Part shown: in pieces, positions 24,240 through 33,949 of the stretch
Layout of the letters: every line of letters begins with the position of its first letter
Numbering within the stretch: the stretch's first letter is position 1
NCBI GenBank assembly: GCA_022709385.1
Contig: JAKLIX010000019.1
Coordinates: forward strand, 21,569-85,568
Origin: Bacteroidota bacterium
GTDB lineage: Bacteria; Bacteroidota; Bacteroidia; Bacteroidales; CAIXZF01
Reading direction: 5' to 3'
DNA: 64,000 nucleotides
The notes under the pieces: generated by a model
Told to the model about the DNA's origin: nothing
Databases searched by the model: none
What the model saw: only the letters and a program-made list of their open reading frames with translations
Translations under genes and position numbers: made by a program

Positions 24240-25177
24240 GTTCGTACTGGGATCAGTTTCCAGATTGGAGACCGGTTTAGTGGTTTATTGGTTTAGAAGT
24301 TTAGCCGTCATGCTGACCGTGACAATTCTCTTTATTTTCAACACATAGGCACATAGAACACATAGATGATTTATCCTATGTGTCCTATGTGGTTCAATTA
24401 ATTCAAGTTTACAGTATAGGTGTTTATTGGTTTAGACGTTGAATATTTGAAAGAAGTGAGAAAAATGAAGGTAAAAAAATGAAGTGAAGTCGAAGCATCG
24501 GTTCGTGCTGGGATCCGTTTCCAGACTGGAGACCGGTTGAGGGGTTTATTGGTTTAGAAGTTTAGTGAAAAGTCTAAGGTCTGGGGTCTAAAGTTTAATA
24601 AACCCGGGGTCATGAAAAGTAATAAATAATTTTTTGCCACTCCGTGCATAACTCTGTGTCCACCGCGGCGGATCCGTGGTTTTAAAGACTCGACGGGGAG
24701 AAGCATCGTTTCCTACTGGGATAAGTATTCCAGCTGGAAGCCGGTTTAGGTGTTTATCGGTTTAGAAGTTTAGCCGTCATGCTGACCGTGACAATTCTCT
24801 TTATTTTCAACACATAGGCACATAGAACACATAGATGATTTACCCTATGTGTCCTATGTGGTTCAATTAATTCAAGTTTACAGTATAGGTGTTTATTGGT
24901 TTAGACGTTGAATATTTGAAAGAAGTGAGAAAAATGAAGGTAAAAAAATGAAGTGAAGTCGAAGCATCGGTTCGTACTGGGATCAGTTTCCAGATTGGAG
25001 ACCAGTTGAGGGATTTATTGGTTTAGGAGTTTAGTGAAAAGTCTAAGGTCTGGGGTCTAAAGTTTAATAAACCCGGGGTCATGAAAAGTAATAAATAATT
25101 TTTTGCCACTCCGTGCATAACTCTGTGTAACTCCGTGGTTTTAAAAGCCCGACGGAGAGAAGCAACGTTCCGGTTTT
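24240..25177. repeat. 469-bp tandem duplication containing inverted copies of the 139-bp repeat
   Basis: Marker points repeat at a constant offset of 469 bp: TAGCCGTCATGCTGACCGTG at 24302 and 24771, and CATGAAAAGTAATAAATAAT at 24611 and 25080. Within each copy, about 24302-24430 and 24771-24900 are reverse complements of the 139-bp unit at 11.8-12.2 kb, and the following GAAAGAAGTGAGAAAAATGA segment is the reverse complement of about 11740-11785. The two copies differ at only a few bases over most of their length. Confidence 0.85.
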
Positions 25178-25447
25178 TTCATTCTTATCGGAGTCGAAGC
25201 ACCGTTTCCACCCTGAATCCTCTATAGGATAAGGTACCGGGGTACCCTGCCACGATTCGATGATCATTGGAAGAATCGCATTGAAAATGAACACTTCCGG
25301 CAACCAACGGGATCAAAAACTGTCTTAATGATATACCGCCAGTGACGGGATTTGCGAAAACCGTTCGATCCAGCAGTGGATGTTATCATTACTTCCTGGC
25401 AAACCGGCATGCGCAAAGCTGGCGAGAATGAATTAAATTGCCTGATC

Positions 25448-26542
25448 ATGAAATATTTTACCGGCTGTTTGCTGCTGTTTGTGGCAGCAGCGGCATCCAC
25501 CCCGGCCCAGACCGTATCGTTCCATGAGAACTTTGAAGCACCCTCGCTCGGCGACAGTGTTTATTCAAGCAGTACATCCGGCAATTATGTCTGGACGCAG
25601 GATCCCAATTTTCTTGCCTTCGACGGACAACATTCGACCTGGCGACAGGTTGTTACGGGGGTCACGGTTTACCTCAACCTTATACCCTTTTCTACCATAG
25701 GATTCACCAATATAATGCTGCATTTCTATCATATCTGCAAAGTGGATTTTCTGGATATCGCCACTGTAGAGGTCAGTCACGACGGGATTAACTGGCAGGT
25801 GCTGTCCAATCAGCATTATTGCGGCAACGGAGTCTATGCCGCCAATGGAAACCGGTTTGCCTGCAACAGTTACAGTAACCTCTGGCAGCCCTCAAATCCC
25901 TTAGCCATTCCCGGCAATTCATGGTGGAAAAAGGAATGCTTTACACTTCCCCAGCTTGCAGGGCTCCAGCAAGCCCATATCAGGTTCAAACTTGCGGATG
26001 GTGGCCAGCCGGGTCCATCTGGCAACTATGGCTGGCTGATTGACAAGATTTATACTACCGGTCAATATGCGCTGGAAGGCAGTGTCACATACGACAATGC
26101 GTTCGCTACACCCATCGACGGTGCCCAGGTGGTGCTCACACAAGGCATGACGACCGTGGCTTCAACCCTAACGGATAATACGGGACACTTCCAGTTCCTG
26201 AATGTGGCTCCCGGAAACTACATGCTCCTGGCACAGAGCGGCAAAGCCTGGGGCGGGGTGAATGCCACGGATGCCCTTGGCATCCTGATGCATTATGTGG
26301 GGAATCAGAACCTTACGGGTGTAAGGTATTTGGCTGCCGACATCAGTGCCGACGGGGTGGTGAACAGCCTGGATGCCCTGATGGCCATCCTGCGTTTTAA
26401 CGGCATGATCACTGGTTTCAATGTGGGCGACTGGATTTTTCAGCATCCCGGTTTCAATTACACCGGCACTACCAACGTCATCATTCCCGTAAAGGGCTTG
26501 TGTTACGGAGATGTAAACGGCTCCTACATTCCGCCGCCCTAA
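25448..26542 (+). CDS. Secreted protein ending in a dockerin-like module
   Basis: A 364-residue protein. The ATG at 25448 is chosen because a signal peptide follows at once (1-21, ending TPAQ); the longer frame from 25352 has no signal upstream. Residues about 24-205 look like a jelly-roll/lectin-type domain of the MAM or CBM kind (FHENFEAPSLGD, NIMLHFYHICKVDF, HIRFKLAD), binding partner unknown. Residues 209-364 are the 156-residue carboxypeptidase-regulatory/dockerin-like module (LEGSVTYDN, WGGVNATDAL, ADISADGVVNSLDAL, GDW, CYGDVNGS). The protein stops there with no T9SS sorting domain, so its route to the surface, if any, is unclear; docking on a cohesin-bearing partner would solve this but is inference. 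The 3' end overlaps the convergent gene by 4 bp. Confidence 0.8.
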   Translation: MKYFTGCLLLFVAAAASTPAQTVSFHENFEAPSLGDSVYSSSTSGNYVWTQDPNFLAFDGQHSTWRQVVTGVTVYLNLIPFSTIGFTNIMLHFYHICKVDFLDIATVEVSHDGINWQVLSNQHYCGNGVYAANGNRFACNSYSNLWQPSNPLAIPGNSWWKKECFTLPQLAGLQQAHIRFKLADGGQPGPSGNYGWLIDKIYTTGQYALEGSVTYDNAFATPIDGAQVVLTQGMTTVASTLTDNTGHFQFLNVAPGNYMLLAQSGKAWGGVNATDALGILMHYVGNQNLTGVRYLAADISADGVVNSLDALMAILRFNGMITGFNVGDWIFQHPGFNYTGTTNVIIPVKGLCYGDVNGSYIPPP

Positions 26543-27291
26543 GCATCCGGAGAGGCTGCCGCATGCACCGCGCCGGCCATTGCCGCGATCAGCCCGGGAT
26601 CTTCTTCCAGGGCATTCCCCGCCACAATGATGTCTGCCCCGGCAGTGGCAAGACCTGAAGCGGTTTCCACGCTGCGTATCCCACCGCCCACCGCCAGGGG
26701 TATACGTAATTGTGCTTTAACCTCCGAAACCATAGCGGCTGATACATGTTCGCGGGCTCCGCTGCCGGCGTCAAGGTAAATCAGCTTCATGCCGAGCATC
26801 TGTCCGGCCAGGGCCGTACAGGCCGCAATGCCGTTCTTGTCGCCGGGTATGGGAAAGCTATTGCTGATATACTGCGCAGTGGTGGTATTGCCGCTTCCGA
26901 TGAGCATATAGCCCGTGGGAATGACTTCGAGCCCGCTGTCTCTGAGCAGGGGCGCCGCCTCCACATGCCGCCCAATCAGCAGATCGGGATTGCGCCCGGA
27001 AATCAGCGATAATAACAGGATGGCATCGGCATGGCGACTGATCTGGCCCGGACTGCCCGGAAAAAGAATGACCGGCAGCCCGGTACCGGCTTTGACTGCC
27101 GCAACAAAATCATCCACACGGGTGTGCAGCAGCAGGCTGCCCCCCACCAGGATGAGATCCGCCCCTCCCCTGTTGCAGGCATCAAGCATGCGGCCCAGCT
27201 TCGAGGGCGGATAGCTGTCAGGATCAAGCAAGACGGCAAACTGCTTGCTTAGCTTTTCACTCCCTGTCTCAAAGCTTGTCAGAATATTCAT
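26539..27291 (-). CDS. Geranylgeranylglyceryl phosphate synthase family protein (PcrB-like)
   Basis: A 250-residue TIM-barrel enzyme expected to join a polyprenyl diphosphate to glycerol-1-phosphate. Family marks: LLDPDSYPPS near the N-terminus, ADLILVGGSLL, PVILFPGSPGQIS, GYMLIGSG, KLIYLDAGSGA, PLAVGGGIRS and AGADIIVAGNALEED. The ATG at 27291 is chosen because the family alignment begins about there; a longer frame from 27399 would run into metF. Homologues with true GGGP synthase activity are known in Bacteroidota despite their lacking archaeal lipids. The product's fate here is unknown. No glycerol-1-phosphate dehydrogenase gene is adjacent. Confidence 0.87.
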   Translation of the reverse strand: MNILTSFETGSEKLSKQFAVLLDPDSYPPSKLGRMLDACNRGGADLILVGGSLLLHTRVDDFVAAVKAGTGLPVILFPGSPGQISRHADAILLLSLISGRNPDLLIGRHVEAAPLLRDSGLEVIPTGYMLIGSGNTTTAQYISNSFPIPGDKNGIAACTALAGQMLGMKLIYLDAGSGAREHVSAAMVSEVKAQLRIPLAVGGGIRSVETASGLATAGADIIVAGNALEEDPGLIAAMAGAVHAAASPDA

Positions 27292-27322
27292 ATATGCCGA
27301 AACTGAACGCGTGTCATCAGGA

Positions 27323-28276
27323 TCAAAAAACCTCCCGGGCGATTTGCCGGATGTTGTCCGACTTCCCCATGGTGAAATAATGAATGATCGGAACTCCAAA
27401 TGTAATCAATTCCCTGGATTGCTCAATACACCATTCCACCCCGGCTTTCCTGACCTCCGCATTGTCCCTGCATTTCATCACTGCCTTTACCAGATCGTCG
27501 GGAATGTCGATATGAAAGGTAGTCGGAAGGGTGGTGAGCTGTGCTTTGGTGGCAATAGGCTTGAGCCCGGGAATGATGGGAACCTTGATGCCGGCATCCC
27601 TGCAGGCTTTTACGAAATCGAAGTATTTGCCATTATCGAAAAACATCTGGGTGACAATATAATCGGCTCCCGCTTCCACCTTCTGCCGCAGGTATTCCAG
27701 GTCGGTCAACAGGTTGGGTGCTTCAAAATGTTTCTCGGGATAACCGGCAACCCCGACGGAAAAATGTGTGGGCGTGGTGATCTCCAGCTCTTCATCGAGG
27801 TAGTTACCCCGGTTCATGTCCATGATCTGTTTCACAAGATCAATGGCAAAAGCGTGCCCGTTGGGATCAGGAATGAAATATTTATCCGACTTCAGGTTAT
27901 CTCCTCTGATTACCAGTAGGTTATGTATGTCCAAAAAATTCAGGTCGATCAGGCCGTTCTCTGTTTCTTCCCTGGAAAATCCTCCGCAGATAATATGAGG
28001 AACCACATCCACACCATATTTATATTTAATGGATGCGCTGATGCCGACCGTACCCGGCCGTTTTCTCACTTTCCATCTTTCGAGCAATCCTCCCGGACGG
28101 GATTTATAGACGATTTCCTCCCTGTGATAGGTCACATCGATAAAGGCTGGCTTGAACTCCATCAGGGGATCGATGATCCGGTGGATGGAGTCGATGGTCT
28201 CTCCCTTGAGGGGTGGCAGGATTTCGAAGGTGAACAGGGTTTTGCCGGCCCTGTTGATATGATCGGTAACTTTCAT
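27323..28276 (-). CDS. metF: 5,10-Methylenetetrahydrofolate reductase
   Basis: A 317-residue FAD enzyme that reduces methylene-THF to methyl-THF, the methyl donor for MetH. Landmarks: [11 protein letters not shown] near the N-terminus (with the conserved Glu), FIDVTYH, a LVIRGDN motif, [11 protein letters not shown] and PIIPGLKPI. The ATG at 28276 overlaps the metH stop by 4 nt (ATGA), so the two enzymes of methyl transfer are translationally coupled. Length and motifs are normal. Confidence 0.95.
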   Translation of the reverse strand: MKVTDHINRAGKTLFTFEILPPLKGETIDSIHRIIDPLMEFKPAFIDVTYHREEIVYKSRPGGLLERWKVRKRPGTVGISASIKYKYGVDVVPHIICGGFSREETENGLIDLNFLDIHNLLVIRGDNLKSDKYFIPDPNGHAFAIDLVKQIMDMNRGNYLDEELEITTPTHFSVGVAGYPEKHFEAPNLLTDLEYLRQKVEAGADYIVTQMFFDNGKYFDFVKACRDAGIKVPIIPGLKPIATKAQLTTLPTTFHIDIPDDLVKAVMKCRDNAEVRKAGVEWCIEQSRELITFGVPIIHYFTMGKSDNIRQIAREVF

Positions 28277-31200
28277 GTTCCGGCGGTTTGATAGTTGAGG
28301 TAGGGGCGCAGCCACTTTTCCGCAAGCATGAGCGGGACCTGTTTTCGCTGGGCGTAATCCGTCACCTGGTCTTTGTTCAGCCTTCCGACCAGGAAGTACT
28401 GCGAAGCCGGGTGGGCAAGATAAAAACCACAGACAGAAGCAGCAGGCATCATGGCATAGTTTTCCGTCAGGGCAATACCGATTTGTTTGTCTGCAACCCT
28501 GAGCAGGCGGAAGAGCGTTTCTTTTTCCGAATGCTCCGGACAGGCGGGGTAGCCGGGTGCCGGCCTGATGCCCCGGTACTGTTCCTTCAGCATGGCGGTG
28601 ATATCCGGATTCCCTTCGGGTTCATACGCCCAGATTTCTCTCCTGACCTTGAAATGCAGCAATTCAGCGAAGGCTTCCGCCAGGCGGTCCGACATGATTT
28701 TCAGCATGATGGCACTGTAATCGTCGAGATCTTTTTCAAATTTCTCCACCCAGGGTTCAAGTCCGAGTCCGGCCGTCACCGCAAAGGCCCCAAGCCAGTC
28801 GGTACGGCCCGAGGAAAGCGGTGCCACAAAGTCGGCCAGGCAAAGGTTGGGCACGCCTTCATCTTTTTGTTGCTGGTTTCGCAGAAAGTGGAACCTGGCC
28901 AATATGTCATTTTTTTCTTTACTGCTAAAGACGATCACATCATCGCCATCTGCATTGGCCGGGAAGATGCCTGCCACGCCATTGGCCTTCAGTATCTTGT
29001 TTTTCAGGATGAGATCGAGCATGGCATTCCCGTCTTCAAAGAGTTTCCTGGCTTCGGCGCCTTTGAGGGGATCGTCGAAGATGGCGGGATATTTTCCGCT
29101 GATCTTCCAGGTATGGAAGAAAAAGGTCCAGTCGATATACGGCCTGATCTCTTCGAGCGGGTAATCAAAAAAGGTATGCAGTCCGGGCTGATGTGGCACA
29201 TCGATCAGGGCATGCTGCCATTGCTCGCGGAAAGCGTTTTCCCTGGCCTGGCCGAGGCTGATAAAGGCATCATCCTGTTGCTTGTTCTGATGCTTTACCC
29301 TGAGTTCACGGTATTGTTTCCTGTAATCGGCCAGGATTTCCTCATGTTGCAGGGGATCTATCAGACGGCTGACCACACCGACACTGCGGGAGGCATCTTT
29401 GACATGCAGTACTCCGCTATTGTAAGCCGGTTCGATTTTCACCGCGGTATGTATTTCCGATGTGGTGGCGCCGCCGATGAGCAGGGGAATGGTCATCCCC
29501 CGTCTTTCCATCTCTTTGGCCACATGGATCATTTCATCCAGCGAAGGCGTGATCAGGCCGCTCAGGCCGATGATGTCGACCTGTTCTTCGAGGGCAGTGT
29601 CCAGGATTCTGTCGGCGGGTACCATGACACCCAGATCGATAATCTCGTAATTATTACAACCCAGCACCACGCCCACGATATTTTTCCCGATGTCATGCAC
29701 ATCTCCTTTCACGGTGGCCAGCAAGACACGGCCTTTATACCGCACGGCCTGCTCTTCAGTCCCGCCGGCCGTATCATTTGAGGGTCCCGCGTTTCTTTCG
29801 GCATTCAGCCAGGGTTCCAGGTAAGCCACGGCTTTTTTCATGACCCTGGCGCTTTTCACCACCTGCGGGAGGAACATCTTCCCGGCTCCGAAAAGATCGC
29901 CCACGATGTTCATACCGTCCATCAGGGGTCCTTCGATGATCTTCAGGCTTTGACGGTAGTAAGGGCGGGCTTCTTCGAGATCCTGTTCAATGAAATCCGT
30001 GATTCCGTGAATGAGGGCATGGGTGATCCTTTCGTCATGGCCCTGCTTTCTCCATTCCAGTTGTTGTTCCTGCTTCTTTCCCCCAGCTTTATGCTGTTCG
30101 GCATAGGCAAGCAGTCTTTCGGTAGCCTCGGGATTACGGTTCAGGATCAGATCCTCACAGAGCCGCAGCAGATCAGCGGGGATCTCGTCGTAGACCGGAA
30201 GCTGGCCCGCATTCACGATACCCATGTCGAGCCCCGCCCTGATGGCATGGTACAGGAATACGGAATGCATCGCTTCACGGATGTGATCGTTGCCTCTGAA
30301 GGAAAAGGACAGGTTGCTGATTCCTCCGCTGACGCCTGCATAAGGAAGGTTTTCTTTTACCCACCCGACAGCTTCGATGAAGTCAAGGGCATAGCTGTTG
30401 TGTTCTTCAATGCCCGTGGCAATGGTAAGGATATTGGGATCGAAGATGATGTCTTCAGGCGGAAATCCTGCCTGTTCCGTCAACAGGCGATAGGCCCTGC
30501 GGCAGATCTCGTTGCGGCGTTCCAGGCTGACGGCCTGTCCCGCTTCATCGAAGGCCATCACCACCACCGCGGCTCCGTACTGCCTTATTTTCCGTGCCTG
30601 CTCAAGGAAGACTTCCTCCCCCTCCTTCAGACTGATGGAATTCACGATGGCTTTACCCTGCAGGCATTTCAGACCGGCTTCCAGCACAGACCATTTCGAC
30701 GAGTCTATCATCACCGGCACGCGGGCGATATCCGGATCTGCCGAGAGCAGGTTCAGGAAGCGGGTCATGGCGGCGGCTCCGTCGAGCATGGCGTCATCCA
30801 TGTTCACATCAAGGATCTGGGCACCACTCTCCACCTGCTGTCTGGCCACACTGAGTGCTTCTTCGTAATTGTTGGCAAAGATCAGTTTGCGGAAACGGCT
30901 TGATCCGGCCACATTGGTCCGTTCACCGATGTTGATGAAGTTACTGCCCTTAAAGACCATCAAAGGTTCCAGTCCGCTCAGGCTGAGGTGGGCTTTTCTT
31001 TCAGGCACTTTCCTGGGCGGCTTGTCTGCAGCCATGGCTGCAAAAACCCGGATATGATCCGGTGTGGTTCCGCAACAGCCCCCGATGATATTTACCATGC
31101 GGCTGTCAATGAAGTCCCTGATCAGCTTACCCATGAGGGAGGGCGTTTCATCATAGCCGCCAAACTGGTTGGGCAGACCGGCATTGGGATAGGCGCTCAC

Positions 31201-31995
31201 GGGAAATGGCGCTTTCTGGCTCAGTTCTTCAAGGTAGGGCCTCAGTTCTTTGGCTCCCAGAGCGCAGTTCAGTCCGATACTGAACAAGGGTGCATGGCTC
31301 ACCGACACCAGGAAGGCTTCGAGGGTTTGCCCGGACAGCGTTCTGCCGCTGGCATCGGTGATGGTACCCGACAACATGAGCGGAAGCCTGGTTTGTTTCT
31401 TCCTGAAGACTTCCTCCATGGCAAAGATGGCTGCCTTGGCATTGAGGGTATCGAACACGGTCTCCACGAGCAGGATATGCACCCCGCCGTCGATCAGCCC
31501 TTCCGCCTGTTCAGCATAAGCTGCGGTGAGTTCATCGAAACTGACGGCCCTGTAACCCGGATCGCTGACATTGGGCGACAGTGAAAGGGTCTTGTTGGTC
31601 GGACCGATGGCTCCTGCCACAAAACGCGGCTTTGAGGGATCCTTTTCTGTAAATACCCCGGCTGCCTCGCAGGCCAGTCTGGCAGATGCCACATTCATTT
31701 CATACACCAGCTTTTCCAAACCGTAATCGGCCATGGAAATCCGGTTGGCGTTGAAGGTGTTGGTCTCAATGATGTCAGCTCCTGCTTCGAGGTACTGCCG
31801 GTGGATGTCGCTGATGATGTCCGGCCTGGTGAGTGACAACAGATCGTTGTTCCCTTTCAGATCAAGGGGATAGTCACTGAAACGCCCGCCACGATAATCG
31901 GTTTCGGTAAGCCCGTAACGCTGTATCATGGTGCCCATGGCCCCGTCCAGCACAAGGATGCGCTGCGTCAGGGCGTGATGAAGCCGTTCAGTCAT
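28273..31995 (-). CDS. metH: Cobalamin-dependent methionine synthase
   Basis: A 1240-residue enzyme that moves the methyl group of methyl-THF to homocysteine through cobalamin. All four modules are present: homocysteine methyltransferase (about 1-325, zinc ligands C244, C307 and C308 in GLNCALG and IIGGCCGTT), pterin-binding domain (about 340-620, with INIGERTNV), cobalamin cap and binding domains (about 640-890, [11 protein letters not shown] with the cobalt-ligating His near residue 766), and the SAM-dependent reactivation domain (about 900-1240, with [12 protein letters not shown]). Length is close to E. coli MetH, with no truncation. It is the first gene of the metH-metF operon. No cobalamin or SAM riboswitch was recognised upstream; a -7 box (TAACTTTG on the minus strand, 32032-32039) lies in an inverted-repeat arm. 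Confidence 0.97.
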   Translation of the reverse strand: MTERLHHALTQRILVLDGAMGTMIQRYGLTETDYRGGRFSDYPLDLKGNNDLLSLTRPDIISDIHRQYLEAGADIIETNTFNANRISMADYGLEKLVYEMNVASARLACEAAGVFTEKDPSKPRFVAGAIGPTNKTLSLSPNVSDPGYRAVSFDELTAAYAEQAEGLIDGGVHILLVETVFDTLNAKAAIFAMEEVFRKKQTRLPLMLSGTITDASGRTLSGQTLEAFLVSVSHAPLFSIGLNCALGAKELRPYLEELSQKAPFPVSAYPNAGLPNQFGGYDETPSLMGKLIRDFIDSRMVNIIGGCCGTTPDHIRVFAAMAADKPPRKVPERKAHLSLSGLEPLMVFKGSNFINIGERTNVAGSSRFRKLIFANNYEEALSVARQQVESGAQILDVNMDDAMLDGAAAMTRFLNLLSADPDIARVPVMIDSSKWSVLEAGLKCLQGKAIVNSISLKEGEEVFLEQARKIRQYGAAVVVMAFDEAGQAVSLERRNEICRRAYRLLTEQAGFPPEDIIFDPNILTIATGIEEHNSYALDFIEAVGWVKENLPYAGVSGGISNLSFSFRGNDHIREAMHSVFLYHAIRAGLDMGIVNAGQLPVYDEIPADLLRLCEDLILNRNPEATERLLAYAEQHKAGGKKQEQQLEWRKQGHDERITHALIHGITDFIEQDLEEARPYYRQSLKIIEGPLMDGMNIVGDLFGAGKMFLPQVVKSARVMKKAVAYLEPWLNAERNAGPSNDTAGGTEEQAVRYKGRVLLATVKGDVHDIGKNIVGVVLGCNNYEIIDLGVMVPADRILDTALEEQVDIIGLSGLITPSLDEMIHVAKEMERRGMTIPLLIGGATTSEIHTAVKIEPAYNSGVLHVKDASRSVGVVSRLIDPLQHEEILADYRKQYRELRVKHQNKQQDDAFISLGQARENAFREQWQHALIDVPHQPGLHTFFDYPLEEIRPYIDWTFFFHTWKISGKYPAIFDDPLKGAEARKLFEDGNAMLDLILKNKILKANGVAGIFPANADGDDVIVFSSKEKNDILARFHFLRNQQQKDEGVPNLCLADFVAPLSSGRTDWLGAFAVTAGLGLEPWVEKFEKDLDDYSAIMLKIMSDRLAEAFAELLHFKVRREIWAYEPEGNPDITAMLKEQYRGIRPAPGYPACPEHSEKETLFRLLRVADKQIGIALTENYAMMPAASVCGFYLAHPASQYFLVGRLNKDQVTDYAQRKQVPLMLAEKWLRPYLNYQTAGT

Positions 31996-32316
31996 GTTTG
32001 CAGTCTTTCACCTTAAACAACTATCAGGCTGCAAAGTTATACCGACACGGAATAGATTTGTGAAAAATATACAATCCTGCAGTGTACGGCATTACTCATA
32101 CTTAACTGGTTCTTGACAGCAGTGTGAAACAGTAGTGTTTAGAACCAGTAATACCGTACACCGCTCTAAAGACCTTTTACTGAAGACCCGCTATGTGTCG
32201 GTATAAACAGCTTTGCATTCGCAAACCTGTCAAGTATGAGTAAAACATTCATCGCGACTGAAACTTCCTGTCAGTGAAAGGCAATCCGGGATGAGCAGCT
32301 GTCGCCCGGAAAACGA
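31996..32316. other. Spacer upstream of metH with nested inverted repeats
   Basis: The 321-bp spacer holds several long inverted repeats: GCAAAGTTATACCGACAC (32031-32048) against GTGTCGGTATAA plus CTTTGC (32195-32216, with a 4-nt bulge); GTGTACGGCATTACT (32082-32096) against AGTAATACCGTACAC (32147-32161, one mismatch); ACTGGTTCT (32105-32113) against AGAACCAGT (32141-32149); and TTACTCATACTT (32092-32103) against AAGTATGAGTAA (32232-32243). No gene fits inside. The minus-strand -7 box TAACTTTG for metH overlaps the outermost left arm. Confidence 0.75.
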
Positions 32317-32892
32317 TCAGTAATTCGTGGCGGCCACCTCAAAAAAGGCCTGCGGATGATCGCAGCAGGGGCAGTTTTTCAGTGCTTTTTTCCCCTTGTA
32401 CACATATCCGCACTGACGACAGGTCCATTCGGTTTCTTCCTCTTTTTCAAATACCCTGGAATTGATCACGTTTTCGTGCAATTTGCGGTATCTTTCCTCG
32501 TGCCGTTTTTCCACTGAAGCGATGAGTTTGTAAGCGGTAGCAATTTTTTTGAAGCCTTCTTCCTCGGCAATTCCCGCAAACTCCGGGTAAAGATCCGACC
32601 ATTCTTCATTCTCGCCCATGGCGGCAGCAGCAAGGTTTTCTGCAGTACCAGACACGATTCCGGCAGGGTATGCGGCAGTGATCTCCAGCATCCCGCCTTG
32701 CAGGAAGCTGAAAAACACTTTGGAGTGTTGGTCTTCCTGACGAGCAGTTTCTTCGAAAATGGCTGCGATCTGTTCATATCCTTCCTGCCGTGCCGTTTCG
32801 GCAAACAAACGGTAGCGCCTGGCCGCCTGGCTTTCTCCTGCAAAGGATTTCAGGAGGTTTTGTTCTGTTCTGCTTCCTTTCAGATTGTCCAT
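32317..32892 (-). CDS. Rubrerythrin
   Basis: A 191-residue cytosolic non-heme iron protein that reduces hydrogen peroxide in anaerobes and microaerophiles. The N-terminal four-helix bundle carries diiron ligands in the ESQAARRY, FEETARQEDQHSK and KIATAYKLIASVEKRHEERY regions. A C-terminal rubredoxin-like domain has two Cys pairs, CRQCGYVY and CPCCDHPQ. Length and order are those of classical rubrerythrin. It is 4 nt downstream of rluD on the same strand. Its presence supports an anaerobic host. Confidence 0.95.
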   Translation of the reverse strand: MDNLKGSRTEQNLLKSFAGESQAARRYRLFAETARQEGYEQIAAIFEETARQEDQHSKVFFSFLQGGMLEITAAYPAGIVSGTAENLAAAAMGENEEWSDLYPEFAGIAEEEGFKKIATAYKLIASVEKRHEERYRKLHENVINSRVFEKEEETEWTCRQCGYVYKGKKALKNCPCCDHPQAFFEVAATNY

Positions 32893-32896
32893 ATAA

Positions 32897-33943
32897 TCAG
32901 GTTTGGGTTATGTTTTCAGTATGATATTTTCGCCATCTTTCGATAACCTGCGTCATATCGTCGGGCAAGGGGGTGTCGAAAAACATGGGTTTTCCGCTCA
33001 TAGGATGTATAAAACCCAGGCTTTGGGCATGAAGGGCCTGGCGACCGAGGATTTCAAAGCAATTTTCAACGAACTGCCGGTAACGGGTGAAGACCGTTCC
33101 TTTGAGGATTCTTTCTCCACCGTAAGTGATATCATTGAACAAAGGGTGCCCGGCATACTTCATATGTACCCTGATCTGATGGGTTCTTCCGGTTTCCAGC
33201 CGGCATTCCACAAGGGTCACATAGGAAAATCTTTCCTTTACCCGGTAGTGGGTGATGGCATGTTTGCCGTGCTCCCCGCCGGGAAAAACATCCATCATCA
33301 GCCGGTCGCGAAGGCTTCTGCCGATATGCCCGCTGATGGTGCCTTCATCTTCACGGAAATCGCCCCACACCAGGGCGGTGTATTTCCGGTCGATGCTGTG
33401 GTCGAAGAATTGTTTGGCCAGCCTGTTCTGCGCCAGTTCATGTTTTGCAACCATCATCACACCGGAAGTATCCTTGTCGATACGGTGCACCACGAAAGGA
33501 TGCCGCCATCCTTCCTTTCCGAGGTGGAGGCTGTCGCGGCTGAAATGATAGGTCAGCGCATTGACGAGGGTTCCGTTGAAATTGCCGTGCCCCGGATGCA
33601 CCACCAGGCCGGCATGCTTGTTCAGCACCAGGATGTCATCGTCTTCGTACAGGATATCCAGGGGGATGTCTTCAGGGATCAGCTCCACATCCCTGGGAGG
33701 ATATGCCAGCACAATGGTGATCAGGTCGTTGGGTTTGATCCGGTAGTTGGATTTCACCGCAACACCGTTCACAAAGACATTCCCTGCTTCCGCTGCCATC
33801 TGTATCCTGTTCCTGCTGACATTTTCGAGTCTGGCGGTGAGGAATTTGTCTATCCTTAAAAGAGATTGCCCCTTATCGACCTGGATGCGGAAATGTTCAA
33901 AGAGTTCCTGCCGGCCTCCCTCATCTTCGTCCCAGTCACTCAT
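32897..33943 (-). CDS. rluD: Ribosomal large subunit pseudouridine synthase D-like
   Basis: A 348-residue RNA-modifying enzyme. An S4 RNA-binding domain (about 25-75, RIDKFLTARL) precedes the RluA/RluD-type catalytic domain with HRIDKDTSG at 153-161 and catalytic Asp156. It should convert uridines in 23S helix 69 or a related site; the exact target of this paralogue cannot be read. It is flanked by rubrerythrin (4 nt) and by the T9SS protein gene 6 nt upstream, so transcription probably continues from 36.8 kb down to 32.3 kb. Confidence 0.92.
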   Translation of the reverse strand: MSDWDEDEGGRQELFEHFRIQVDKGQSLLRIDKFLTARLENVSRNRIQMAAEAGNVFVNGVAVKSNYRIKPNDLITIVLAYPPRDVELIPEDIPLDILYEDDDILVLNKHAGLVVHPGHGNFNGTLVNALTYHFSRDSLHLGKEGWRHPFVVHRIDKDTSGVMMVAKHELAQNRLAKQFFDHSIDRKYTALVWGDFREDEGTISGHIGRSLRDRLMMDVFPGGEHGKHAITHYRVKERFSYVTLVECRLETGRTHQIRVHMKYAGHPLFNDITYGGERILKGTVFTRYRQFVENCFEILGRQALHAQSLGFIHPMSGKPMFFDTPLPDDMTQVIERWRKYHTENITQT

Positions 33944-33949
33944 GGCTGC

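Larger units (their letters stand above)
24108..25447. other. 1.3-kb non-coding, repeat-filled interval
   Basis: No supported gene on either strand; short frames of 74-78 codons here have no recognisable features. Most of the interval is a 469-bp duplication that includes inverted copies of the 11.8-kb repeat family. An octamer tract sits at its start. The last about 250 bp (25190-25447) hold little beyond a repeated GGTACC pair near 25230. Confidence 0.8.

Noticed and set aside
25079..25303. Minus-strand frame of 74 codons in the 24-25 kb spacer
   Set aside because: It overlaps the duplicated repeat edge, has no promoter or signal, and is not open in the other repeat copy.
28288..29781. Plus-strand open frame of 497 codons
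   Set aside because: It lies wholly antisense to metH, whose domains and motifs are complete; high GC at third positions keeps the opposite strand open.
29950..30903. Plus-strand open frame of 317 codons
   Set aside because: It is also antisense to metH and shows no signal peptide, domain or motif.
31996..32316. Cobalamin or SAM riboswitch upstream of metH
   Set aside because: No B12-box-like or SAM core sequences were found on the minus strand; the inverted repeats do not follow those folds.
32903..33859. Plus-strand open frame of 318 codons
   Set aside because: Antisense to rluD, which has an intact HRIDKDTSG site.
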